Of a stretch of 64,000 nt of DNA, positions 23,872 to 35,800 are shown piece by piece. This stretch comes from Prunus persica (taxonomy: Eukaryota > Streptophyta > Magnoliopsida > Rosales > Rosaceae): assembly GCF_000346465.2 (NCBI RefSeq), contig NC_034010.1:29676787-29740786 (forward strand), given 5' to 3'. The notes under the pieces were generated by a model. It was given only the letters and a program-made list of their open reading frames with translations, was not told the DNA's origin and did not search any database. How positions within the stretch are numbered: position 1 is the first letter of the stretch; the number at the start of each line of letters is the position of its first letter. A program made the position numbers and the translations under genes.

Positions 23872-24264
23872 ATGGGGTTTAGCGGCGACAGGGACAACAA
23901 ACACCACCACCTCAATTTTCACCTTCACTTTCCCCACCTTCTTCATCACCATGTCAAGAACAACAAGGAGCCCAAAGACATTCCAAAGGGCTGTTTGGCC
24001 GTCATGGTGGGCCAGGGCGAGGAGCAACAGAGGTTTGTGATCCCTGTGATCTACATCAACCACCCACTCTTCATGCAGCTGTTGAAGGAAGCCGAGGAAG
24101 AGTATGGCTTTGATCAGAAGGGCCCAATCACCATTCCTTGTCACGTGGAGGAGTTCCGCACCGTTCAAGGCATGATCGATAGGGAGACTTCAGTCCACTG
24201 CCGTCACCACCATAATCAGCAGCAGCACCACCAACATCATCATGTCTTGTGTTTTAGGGTTTGA
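23872..24264 (+). CDS. SAUR32: SAUR-family auxin-responsive protein (SAUR32-like)
   Basis: Small auxin-up RNA protein, 130 residues, intronless as usual for the family. A variable His-rich N-terminus (residues 10-28) precedes the conserved core: PKGCLAVMVGQGEEQQRFVIP, then YINHPLFMQLLKEAEEEYGF, then DQKGPITIPCHVEEF. The tail is again His/Gln-rich and ends CFRV, as I recall for SAUR32-type proteins. Family members inhibit PP2C-D phosphatases and so promote plasma-membrane H+-ATPase activity and cell growth; that role is by family knowledge. The gene stands alone, not in a tandem SAUR cluster. Confidence 0.94.
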   Translation: MGFSGDRDNKHHHLNFHLHFPHLLHHHVKNNKEPKDIPKGCLAVMVGQGEEQQRFVIPVIYINHPLFMQLLKEAEEEYGFDQKGPITIPCHVEEFRTVQGMIDRETSVHCRHHHNQQQHHQHHHVLCFRV

Positions 24265-24269
24265 TTTCA

Positions 24270-25670
24270 TTGTTGTTGGGCAGTTATGTAAATATACAAT
24301 CCATATATTAATTTCCTTCGATTGATTGTTTGGTTGTGAGGACGCCTAGGGTTCTTTTCTATTTCGTTGGGACTTCATACTCGTATTTGGTTGTGAGTTT
24401 ACGATGATCTTGGAAAGAGATCAATGGATCATATTTATGTGTATGATTTTGGGTATATTCGTTTTGGTGCCTCAATAAAGATGAAAATCACCTTTTGGGT
24501 TGGGTGCCTTTGATTTGTACATGTTCTTTTTCCGTTTCTTTTTCTTTCTTGTTGTTGATAGGTGAAATGCGTAAAACTATGAAGCTGGTTGTTGGAGATA
24601 AGAAATAGGGCTAAGGCTTACCATCGATCAGATGTTGTTGTATCTGCGGTGGTGGTGTTTAGTTTACCAATATTTTGTTTTTTGTTCACATTTGCGTTTT
24701 CGCCGCAAAACCCATTAACTTAGGGGGTAATTAACTTACACTTAAACTAGTATTATGCTTGATTGACGAGTTATTCTTATCTAATTGAATACGTCAACTG
24801 AAATATTACGTTTTATAAGACATTGACTTCCTATAGATATAGATATAGATAAAATGGCAAGGCAGAAAGTAATACATATTTGACTCAATCATTTGCTTTG
24901 CCTTCGTTTCGTATAGATTAGTTTGTTTGACTTTCCACCGCTGCCCATGTGCACAAATGTGAACTACTCCATTTGGGGCATGTAGTAAACATGCTCTTCT
25001 TTCAAAGGAACCTTTCTTTAGTAATCATTCGTCGATTGGCACACGTAAACGGACCATACCCAAAATGGGACGCCAAACTCAATACAATATGAATGACCAA
25101 ACAAAACCATCTATCTGATTCTGGCCGCTATTTTACTCCTCGACGCTTCCAGACCCATATTTGCCCAAGTGAAAAAGTTCAGGCGAAAAGGCAATCATAT
25201 ATTGCTGGCCTTGGAAACAATTTGTAACATAAAGCTTAGAGTACTGAAAAATCAAGTGATGTCAACATTCCTTGCATTGCACTAATTATTCTCCTTGTTG
25301 AAATCATAATTCAAAGTATGCAGAATGTCCGTATAGATGGCTTTTGGTATCGGAATGTAAATGCAGAAACTAGGTACAAATGTAAATGCAGAAACTTTCT
25401 TGGTTTCTATTTTGCCTCAAGGATCTCAACAAAAGTCACAACTGGTACAGTATCATGCATTATTTTTACAAATATCTTCATGTGTTTTCAAGGGTCTTCT
25501 CTTGAGCAACTCTTTTGCATAAATTCTAACAAACTATTGGCATCGACCCATATCTCTTCAATCTCAACCTCACACTCAACTTTCACCTTCACTCTCCAAA
25601 GGGATGACGAGGTTTATAAAAAATTGGAAAAACACTTTCAGTAAAAAATTGGTGAAAAATTATATATCCC
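24270..25670. other. Intergenic stretch between SAUR and CRK genes
   Basis: Likely holds the two 3' untranslated regions (convergent genes). A 16-bp word TGTAAATGCAGAAACT is repeated at 25356-25371 and 25381-25396. The 108-codon open frame at 25318-25644 has no recognisable domain. Confidence 0.5.
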
Positions 25671-25679
25671 TGCTTACAT

Positions 25680-28600
25680 TTACCGCTGTCTAGTATTGGA
25701 ACTACGTACTGTTACACCATGCAAAAATTTGGTGTATCCAAGGAAGGTAAGTTTTCCATCTGAAGTTCGGATCCAGTCATTGAGTAAAGGGTAAGAGGTA
25801 GGCCCCAGATTCATTTCCTGCATAATGTTTCATTATTCTTGAGTTTGCTATTTTGAAAGTAAAACTCATGCAGATTCTTGTTCCATATGCTATTTTGAAA
25901 GTAACATCTACATGAGCAATTATACGAAAAACTGATGTGCATACCTGTGCCAACTCCTCCACAGAGATGACCCGGTTTCCTTCATTTTCAAAATACTCAA
26001 AAGCCGTACTTGCAATCTTCTCCCATCCTTCATGAGCTTCTAGCTGATATGTACTTATTGCAGCAACGCAAAACTCTTCGAAGTCCAATTTCTTGTGCGA
26101 GAGTGGTTCCATCTTAAATTTAAAACTAGAATATGAGAATATACCTCACGCAAAAGCCACAATAACACAAATAGAAAAATGAATTAAAAAAAGTTGCTTT
26201 GTTATCAATACTATCGATTCTGTGATCAAGGCTGTATTTGTCAATAGAAACAATAAGCCAAAAAAGTCCAACAAGAGCACAAAAGATGAGACATTCTAGA
26301 GTCCTCCAATATTAAGAAAAAATGGGGTTTTCTCTTTGTTTGTTTCATTAAATACAACCTTCACAGAAACAGGCTGTTATCTCATCTGACCTATCCCAAG
26401 ATATGCAACAGCGTGCAGTTTGTCATTTGAAAAAAATTAACACAGAGAAATTCCACTGAAGTTTCAATGTTATATAGGTATCTACTATACGTGAAAATAA
26501 CAAACAGTTTTGGGAAAATTGCTTCGTTCAAATCAAAGAAAGTGCACTGAAGGCAACAATATCTCTTACCACATTTATAATGTCATGAACCCTTGACTCC
26601 TTCATGGCATCAGTTGAATTTCTCATGAGGGCCTACAGCATTTTTCTTGATAAGTTGAAATGTCATTATAAAACAATGAAAGATAAACAAATTTAAAATT
26701 TCTACCTACAGCACTTATTGGACATGTTGAATAGCCGTAATATACCATGCACATAGATAATACGTGTCCAAAAATGACCCAAAGAGGGATGGTTAAAGCA
26801 ATTAGAACGATGACTAACCGTTCTGAAATTATCAAGGGACACATATCCATGTTTAGGATCCAAGAGCCTAAATTGAGCCCTAAGATAGTAGAGCTCATCT
26901 TCTGTTATAGCCTTGGAAAGAGCCTGTGCATAAAGAAATATGTTACAAACTTACAAAAGATGCCAGCACATACGTTTTGCCAACCTCCACTCAGCATTGA
27001 ATGCTAAACAAATGCAACTTCTACCATACACCTTGTTTTGCCCACATTTTTATCTTCGTTTTTAAGGTTTTTTTTTTTTGTCTTTTTTTTTTTCTTTTCA
27101 CATTCGCGAGGATTGGGAAGGCACGTATCTTGTAAATGTATGTTACCTTTAGTGCTGCATGCTTGAAAGGTGTGGCACGAACATATGACTTAACCAACTT
27201 GTAGATTAATATATCTAAAGGCACATCATGTTTTTCATCCCGTAACCATGGGTGAGCTGTGAACACAGGAGATAACTATCAACATATATCAAAAGAAAAT
27301 AACTGTAAATGCCACAAGGAGGGAAATTTAGTGCAAAATTAAAAATTAAAAATTAGAAACTAGAGAGAGTTATATTTTGAATCCATTGAGGATTGTGAAA
27401 ATATTTTAAACCCACTTACTTAAAGCTTGGGCGGCAGTCATTCTTTTTCTGTGGTCCTTGTTCAAAAGCCTTTTCAGAAAATCTTTGGCTTCTGAGGACA
27501 CTGCAGGCCAAGGTGTATCATTAAAGTTAGGATCAGCTCTTAGCACTGAACGAAATATTCCTGATTCAGTTCGTGCCCAGAAAGGTCTACTTCCACAAAG
27601 CAGTATATACGTTATGACACCAATACTCCACATATCAGCTTCAAGACTGTAAGATCTATGTAACACTTCAGGTGCAACATAGTATGCACTTCCAACAATA
27701 TCATTGAGGCGTTGATCTGCACATGTAGAACTAAATGGGCTGTGAAAACAATGTAATGTTCTGATAATTGAAGTTCTCATAGTTAAATTGATTCTTAAGA
27801 AGGTAAGTTTGTTCTCAAAAGAACATGAACAACACATCAGGAGAAAAAAAAAAAAAAAAAAAAAAAAGCCTCTTTGAAATATACTAGAAGGAAGAAAAAA
27901 AACTTCCAACGAAATAAATGGTTAGAGAAGATGCTAATAGGAATAGGAGAACTTCATGACACAAACAATTTGCAGCTATATATTATACATTGAAGCCAAA
28001 GGATAGTGTGTAGAAAGCAACCATTACCGGGCCTAATAAAATCAGAGAGACCAAAATCAATAACCTTCATTGGAGCATCCTCATTTCTTGTGGTAAAAAG
28101 AAAGTTCTGCCAAGCAGTCATAACGAGCAGAGTAATTAGTTATTGGTTGGAATGAGAACTGTAGACACAAAACAGAAGTACATGTGAACATGCACAATTA
28201 TTCTATTCTTTATCAAATGCAATAATTAGTTAACTGGAAATACAATTGTTAGTTCAAACTCTTTGAATGTAGTACCTCTGGCTTTAGATCACGGTGCACA
28301 ACACCTTGAAGATGACAGAAGGCTGTTACACTTAAAATTTGCACAACAATAGTCTTAGCATCTCCTTCTGTATATCTTCCACCCCTGCCACCAAGGAGTG
28401 ATTAAGAATACATCCTTGAACTCATAAAATCCGAAAGTGCAAATCACAAATACAATACAAGAAAACAAAGCATTTCATTCTACCTTGACAAAATTTTATC
28501 CAGTAGTTCTCCACCTTCACACAACCTAAAAAGTCAACAAGATCAGAAAGCTTCAAAACAGGCTTATCTACTAAATTCTTCTCATCAATTCAAAAAAATA

Positions 28601-29975
28601 TACTGATATATTCATACAAATCAACCACTAAGCAACAATTCACATGATTTCCTACGTAACAAAGTTGAGCTATGACTCCAAGATATTGGTTTTTATTTAA
28701 AAAAAGACTAAATACTATTAAATAATAATAATAATAAAAAACAAGAGAGCAAGGTCATACTCCATGACTATGTAGACATTATTGGCATCCTCAAATGCAT
28801 CGTAAAATCTGACCAGATTCTTATGTCCAGATAATGCTTTCAGTATTTTCACCTCTCTACGAACATCTTCAATAGCTATTGCTGTTGTCATCTGCGAAAA
28901 ATCCCTCATTTAATTACCAATATGCCTTCAAATTAAAAGTTAAATTCTGTAAGTTAGTAAATCATGTATGAACCCTGCCTCACCTATATAATACATGCAG
29001 ATGAGAAAATATGGAAGGTCAGTACAAATTAATGACCTAAAACTCCTTTAAAAACGTTTCGCAGACAAAGATCAACAGGCTCAAAACATGTACAAGCCAA
29101 AAGATTTACCCATATTCAATCCCCCAGACTTGTTGCAGGGAAGGCATAATTCGCATAACCATGCTTAACCAAATGATCAGACTGTTCATCATTTGATTTG
29201 CCTCTCTCAATTTAAAACAAAATTATAAAAGCTTATACTAAAAACAATAATTGCTTCAACTCAAATTGTGCACTTTGACCTTCTAATTTATCCATAGAAT
29301 GTTGCCACATATACTTTTTCTGATGATTTGTATTTTTCATTTATTCCATATTTACTTAAATACACAAAGAAAACAAGCTTATCTACAAAACAAGAAAATG
29401 CACATTCAACTAAATTATGAAAAAGAACATATAAATCGTAGTATGAGCAAAACCTTCGCTTTGGCTATGATCTTGACCGCGACAGGCTGTCCCTTGAGCT
29501 GTCCCTTCTTGCCCTTGGCCCAGCAAGTGTGACCAAAATGCCCTCGACCCACCTCCTTCCCCAGCTCAAACTTTGCCCCAAAGTTCTTCCCATACCCGAA
29601 GCTTTTGTCTAGTGCTCTATCAGCCTCGACTTGGTCTCCTTGATGCTCCTCCGGTATCGGCCCGTCCTTTGGCTTCGCCTCACGCCCCTGTCGCCTTCGA
29701 AGTGCCGCCATAATCGGCTTCGCCGGTGACGGTGGAGGCAAGGGCCACCGGAATTTCCTTCCCGGCGTCCTCGCCGGAGACGGAGCTATTCCGGCGGGTA
29801 GTGGGCTCTGCAGCGGACTCGCCGAGAAAGAGTTCGCCGGAGTTTCTTTGCCGGAGTGAACATCGGTGGTGCTGGGGCTCGGTGGCACCGGGGCGACTGG
29901 CGAATGTTTTGACTGTTGGCGGCCGGTGGGTTCGTTGTCGGCCACCGAGACGTTCTTGCTGCAACAATGTCCCAT
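25680..29975 (-). CDS. CDPK-related protein kinase (CRK), eleven exons
   Basis: Ser/Thr kinase of the CRK family, about 587 residues. Exons on the minus strand are 29975-29454, 28891-28761, 28525-28484, 28384-28276, 28106-28028, 27716-27420, 27256-27147, 26923-26819, 26632-26570, 26112-25945 and 25817-25680; every junction keeps frame. The N-terminus MGHCCSK has Gly2 for myristoylation and Cys4/Cys5 for palmitoylation, so membrane attachment is likely. A Pro/Ser-rich linker follows. Kinase motifs are [35 protein letters not shown] and the APE-like YYVAPEV. The C-terminal CaM-like region has degenerate EF-hands (for example [14 protein letters not shown]), the feature that separates CRKs from CDPKs, so regulation by calmodulin rather than direct Ca2+ binding is expected. 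Confidence 0.94.
27842..27868. repeat. Poly-A run in a CRK intron
   Basis: About 26 consecutive A on the plus strand (T on the gene strand) upstream of exon 6 of the kinase gene. It is a likely site of length variation or assembly error. Confidence 0.8.
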
Positions 29976-32420
29976 CGTTGAATTTAGGGTTTTGGCGGAG
30001 GAGGAGTCAAAGTAAGAACATCGGACGGTGGAGAGAATTCGACGACTTACAGAGGCGGGAGAGAGAAAGAAGGAAGAAGGAAAGAAAGTGAATAAGAAAG
30101 AGAAGAGAGTGGTGTCTTGAAATGCTGGTGCCTTAAGTTTGAATGTTGGAGTTATATGCTAATTTGACAGCAAACCAGGGGCATTTATGTTGAATGGTTA
30201 ATACCTGGCCGTTGATCTTAATCATCTATAATTTTCTGCGGGTCTCATCCGCAATTATCTATCAATTGCACTCACCCCCTGCTCATCGTAAATTTTCATT
30301 TCCACTTTTACCTTTAATCCCTACTCTCTTTTTTCCTCTTAATATAAGCAATATTAAAATTAAAGAATTCAAATACAGCCTCCAGGTAGACCTATCAATG
30401 GATTGGAATTTAATCCGTATCCGGTGTAATTAATAGGAGGTAGATTGGACTTCTCAATCTGATAATCCGATTACAATACGAATTCGATAATTCGATTATA
30501 AATAAATCTTGATATGAATTATAGTTGATCTGATATGATAATAATCTGATATGACTTAGTATGATAAAATATCAAAATTTGATATAAAAAGTAGATAAAT
30601 ACAATAAAAGAACGAGACTGAAATTTTTATTTGTTATAAATATCAAAATAAATTCGATAATAATATAATCTGATTCGAATTTGACGTGTAACGTATATGA
30701 TTTGATAGGTAAAATTCGATAGTCTAAATACGATATGAAAATGATAATCTAATTATAAATGTTTTGAAAGGATGATATGTGAATCCACCAAAGTAAGCTA
30801 ATTCTTTAATAAATAAAAAACAAGTGAAAAATAGTTATAGTTTTGTAATGAATCATCCACCATATAAAGATATAAAGATAAAATTTTGGAAAAACTCAGA
30901 AGTTTTGATATAACGTAGTTTGGCGTCATACTGGTGTCTATACACAAGCATGAATTCAGAGAAACCAACATATTATTTAAATGTGGCTATTGACGAGATT
31001 GCGGGTGGTAATTAGGAATAAAAACAATTGGATTAACCGCATTAATCGAATCAAATTGTGGAATATTTTCTTCCTTCTTAAAAAAATATTATATTGTTGG
31101 GGAGATTGGGATCGGAGGGGGATGGGACAGAATTTCTCCTTCTCAAAAACTTCGAGATCGTCATTCTTCTAGTTTTATAAGAAACCTCTCTTTCTTTGAA
31201 TACAACGCTCTGCTGGTTTTGTTTTTAATATTTCATATGTATTATAATTATTTAATTCATCAATAATTAAGTTCACTATAGTCATGCATAATTCACAGGT
31301 CACGGTGAACTTGATTTGAGAATCACCATACCCACCAATCAATAAGTAGGTGACCAAATCAAGTCATCGAGAATTGAAGCTTTGAACAAGTTGGAAAATT
31401 TCTTATCTGCCCCTTTCTTAATATAAAAAACCAAACAAAGTTGGAATTTTTCTCTCTGCCGTCTTTCTTCTGCTTCTTCTACCTATGACATATAGAACTG
31501 GACCAGTCTGATACGTGCTGATATACATTTGAAATTTCTCTTGAATCTCATCTACTTGTAACAACAAGGATACTGAAATTGTCCCGCCCTTGTATTTGGC
31601 AATTCAACTCTGCAAAAAGTTGGTAACCATGATTACAGGCTATACTTATCAGGTCGGGTGTCATGCAGACAAAGGAAAAAAACTTACCTATAACCGGGAT
31701 AATACAGTTTTGCTATTTTCGGTTAATGAAATAATGACACGTGAAAAAATTATCATATATATTACTGCATTATTTATCAAAAATAACAAAAAGTGCTATT
31801 TCCGTTACACGAGAGTTTCTCTCCATGAAGAGGAGTGAGAATAGACACACGGATTGACATGATCGAGCCGCCTCACCTACAACTTTCTCGCCGACGTTTG
31901 CTGGTGCTACTATACTAGAGCCCACACTGTGTTAGCCTTGGATTATATTTATTAAATTCACCCCAAAAACTTATATTGGCCCAACTCATATTATGTTTAG
32001 AGACCGATCCTTTGTTGGGCTTTGAATAAGTGTTTCTGAAAATACTTAACTCATTCATCGAAAAAATTTATCATTTGGAAAGAAAAAACGAAAACAATAA
32101 CATGGAGGATTATAATTAACATGGAGGATTATAATTAGGGATGGGTATTGAGACCGAAAAACTATAAAATCATACTGCATCGGATGGAAAAAATTAGAAA
32201 AAAATCGTGTTCATTAAAAAGTCAACAACTTGACTTCAAACTTAACCAAACTGGCTCAACAAGTACAAAATTCGAAGTATGTTAAATAGATAATTATCAG
32301 CCGTTGATAAATTATTTATGAATCCCTCTTCCATCAATCGAGCTCGCGTAAAACATCTATAGGGGTTAAAATTTATATAAATATCTCAAATAAAAAACAA
32401 ATCTAAAGAGAAAAAGGTTT
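29976..32420. other. Intergenic stretch, no supportable gene
   Basis: Holds the CRK promoter and leader on one side and the promoter of the coiled-coil gene on the other. The part about 30400-30780 is a very AT-rich field of degenerate GATA/GATATGA/TTCGATAA words that looks like a decayed repeat. No coding signal is seen. Confidence 0.5.
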
Positions 32421-32424
32421 ATGT

Positions 32425-32483
32425 CCACGTGGCGCTTGGAGGCGTGGACAATCATGCAATGGTAGAGAAATTGCCCTATAAAT
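32425..32483 (+). promoter_or_regulatory. G-box and TATA box of the coiled-coil gene
   Basis: CCACGTGGC (32425-32433) is a perfect G-box/ABRE-like palindrome, followed 43 bp later by TATAAAT (32477-32483). Transcription would start near 32510, giving a leader of about 310 nt before the ATG at 32821; a GTAAGT donor-like site at 32668 suggests the leader may hold an intron. Confidence 0.55.
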
Positions 32484-32820
32484 GGCGGGAGCCTCACCTA
32501 CTTGTAATTTTCTCACATTCAATTATCTTTCTCTCTCTATTTATCTCTCTCTCCCTCGTCAACTCTTCGCTAATTACATATCAACCCCTCAAAAACCCTC
32601 CAATCCTAAAACACCCCCAAATCGTCACCAGGGGACTTCCCCTTCTCTCTCCATCGTTTCGGTAGAGTAAGTCCATTCCCGTTCCGGTCCCTTTTGTCTC
32701 ATAAATTCCTGCAGTTATATGGTTTTGCATTTTCCCCTTTTGTTTGAGCTTCTCGAACCCTAGGGTTTCATTAAGCAGAGTGAGTGAGAGAGTTGGAGTT
32801 GTACCGTAGCTTCTGATTCA

Positions 32821-35800
32821 ATGGAGGCTACGGCCGCTGCGCGTGGTAGTTCGATGCCGATGCCACCACCGCCTACGCGCAAAGAGTGGCGCGCCGTCTC
32901 CGACCATCATTCGGCACGAAACGTCGGGGATGAGGTACTAGTTTGCTAAAAACCACTGGCATTGGAGTTTTTTGGTTGCTTGAATAATTTAAATAGATAA
33001 AAGAAAAAGAAATTTGGAACAATGAGTTTTTAAGTTGGGTTGTGAATGTCAAAAGTCCTTCACTAATTTGAGGATTAGGGTTTGCAGGTTGTGTTTATCC
33101 TTTTTATTGTTTTGGTACTAAGAATGCAAAAAACCCTTTTTTCATTATGCCTGATGTGTAAACTAGGGAGGGTGAGTGTCATAAGTTATTTATTTCTGAT
33201 TTCAGCTCACTTATTTTTCCGTGCCTGTTGTTTTCCTCTTCTTTTGGTTAAAGGTTTGAATTTGTGCTTGTGGGTAGGTGGGTAATGTTATATTCGCATG
33301 ACTTGACATATCTACAAGGTTGTAATTTCTAAATACTTGAAGGAGACCATTTTGGTGAATGTGCATACAATTTGAATGAAGCAACCTTGACTTTCTTCTG
33401 GCAAAAAAAAAAGAAATCACAATTTTCTGTGGAATGAGATTATCATGAAAAAGAACAACGACTTTCTGTCTCATGATTAAGAAGTAAAAATGAAGGAAAA
33501 TTTCACAATTCATTAGTTCTTTGAATGCTGAGTAATTGGATGAGGAGAAATGTACAGTTGGGTGCTTTGCAATCTAATTTGGTATTCATTTATATATAAA
33601 AATAACAATGTACCTTAGAAATTCTTTAGGATTAGTTAAGTGAAGTTTTTGCCTTTTTGTGACTGAATTCATGGGAAAAATGTGTTACTTGTACAGCATT
33701 TGTATTTGTTGCTTTTCCATTGTTTTGTTCTTGAATTGGGCATCTTCCCATGTGCAGGAGTTGGAACGATCAAAACTAGGCCAATCAGATGAGAGAACAA
33801 TATATGAGGTAAAGATTTTGATTCTAGTTTAGCTTGTATTCTGAAGGATTCACTGAAAGCGAAGTTGATTTGTTGTTTATCAAGGTGCAGCAGGGGAGAG
33901 AGCCGGTTGATGTGGACTTCTGTTCAATCACAATAGATGGGACTTTAGACCAAGACCTTTTGCAGCAGCAGATTGATGATGTTTCTAGGCAACGAGAGGA
34001 ACTGCAGCATATGGAGATTGAGCTTAAAGCTCAAATGATTGCAACATCTGAGATAATTGAACTACAAAATAACTTTGATGCTCAAATAAAGGACCATGCT
34101 AATGCTGCCGCCAAGCTTCAGGTTTTCGTTGATAATTGGATTGTACTTTATAATGTGTATTTCGATAGGGGTTTTTCAAATTTCAATTACAAGAATCTCA
34201 TCAGACGTGATGATTATAGAAGTTATGCTAGCATGCTTATAGTGATTTTATAATGTCACATGCGTATCCCACTTTTTTTTGAATTTGGGGCAAATTTAAG
34301 GCACAAAAGTTATCCCTTAAACTACTTTGTTAGCTTATTTCCTTGAGATATATGTGTAGAATGAACTACTGACAGTTTTTTCTAAATATTGGGTCCACAT
34401 ACGGTACAGGAGCAACTACATGAAAGGGAGCAGACCATACATGATCTGGAAAGGAAAATGGAAGAGAAAGATAGAGAGCTGCATGCTATAAAATTAGATA
34501 ATGAAGTGGTAACTTGAATGCTTCTGTTTTGATATGTTTCTATTTGCTATTGGTTTGAGCTGTTTGGAAGAATAATTTGCAAATTCTTATTCTTTTGATT
34601 TTCATAATGTTCTGGCAGGCCTGGGCTAAAGAGGACCTTCTTAGAGAACAGAACAAAGAATTAGCAAATTTCAGGTACTGGCCTGTTTGTTTAACTTTTT
34701 TACTGCGCTTTTAAGCTCCTTTCCCATAATGCACGCCAAGTTCTTCACTGGATTTACTTGAATGTAATGAAATATTCTTGTTTTACTATTGCATGATATT
34801 TAAAGGCTTTGTATTTAATGTTTTTGGTTAATAGTGCCGTGGGTTGAATTTTTAATCATATGAAAGAATTTGAATGGGTTACTGTTTGCTACAGAAGAGA
34901 ACATGACCATTCGGAAGCTGAAAGAGCGCAGCATATACAACAAATACATGACCTTCAAGAACATATTCAAGAAAAAGATAGGCAGCTTATTGAGTTACGG
35001 GAACAGGTCTGTTTATTTGCACGTATTTGATGTACGTGTATATCCTTACCGAAGTGGAATTTAAGAACTCAAGTTTTCAAGCATATATATATATATTTAT
35101 TTATTTATTCATGGAATGTGCTTTTCTATTAGTTTTCTTTATCCGAACAAACAAATTCCCATCATGGTATTGTTTTGCAATGCTAGACAGTGAATAACAA
35201 GTGAGATACAATTTGGAACAAATTGAATAGTATTTTCAGGAAGGAATTGCATACTAATTTAGTTCTAGGGATGCAGTGAGGCCAGTACCTGATAGTGTTA
35301 ATATTTTCAGCATAGGCTCGCTCAAGAAACCATTCTCTATAAGGACGAACAGTTGAGGGAGGCCCAAGCGTGGATCACTCGTGTTCAGGAAATGGATGCC
35401 TTGCAGTCAACTACAATACAAGCTGAATTGCGGGAACGTACAGAACAATATAATCAGCTCTGGCTTGGTTGTCAAAGACAGGTTGGTTTGTTTTCTTTCT
35501 CTATCTCGTTTTAAGGTATTTTCTTCTCTTGCAACTTGGGGCGTATGTACAAATGTGGGCATGCAGCCACACACACATTGTGTGCATGTCTATATGCTGA
35601 ACTTTCATGTGTTTTTTTTTGCTATAGTTTTTCCAAATCACAAGTGATGTTGATACTGTACTTAATTGTAACAAGTTTTGTTTTCTGCTAAGCTTGACCA
35701 CATGACTTTGATTTTTTGTTGGATCATTGATTTCAGTTTGCTGAGATGGAAAGACTTCATATGCATTCAATACAACAGCTTCAACTTGAGCTGGCTGATG

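Noticed and set aside
25318..25644. 108-codon open frame beside the kinase gene
   Set aside because: No recognisable motif; it lies in the expected 3' flank of the kinase gene and includes a small direct repeat.
29726..30091. 121-codon plus-strand open frame
   Set aside because: Antisense to the first exon of the CRK gene; explained by its GC-rich Pro/Ser codons.
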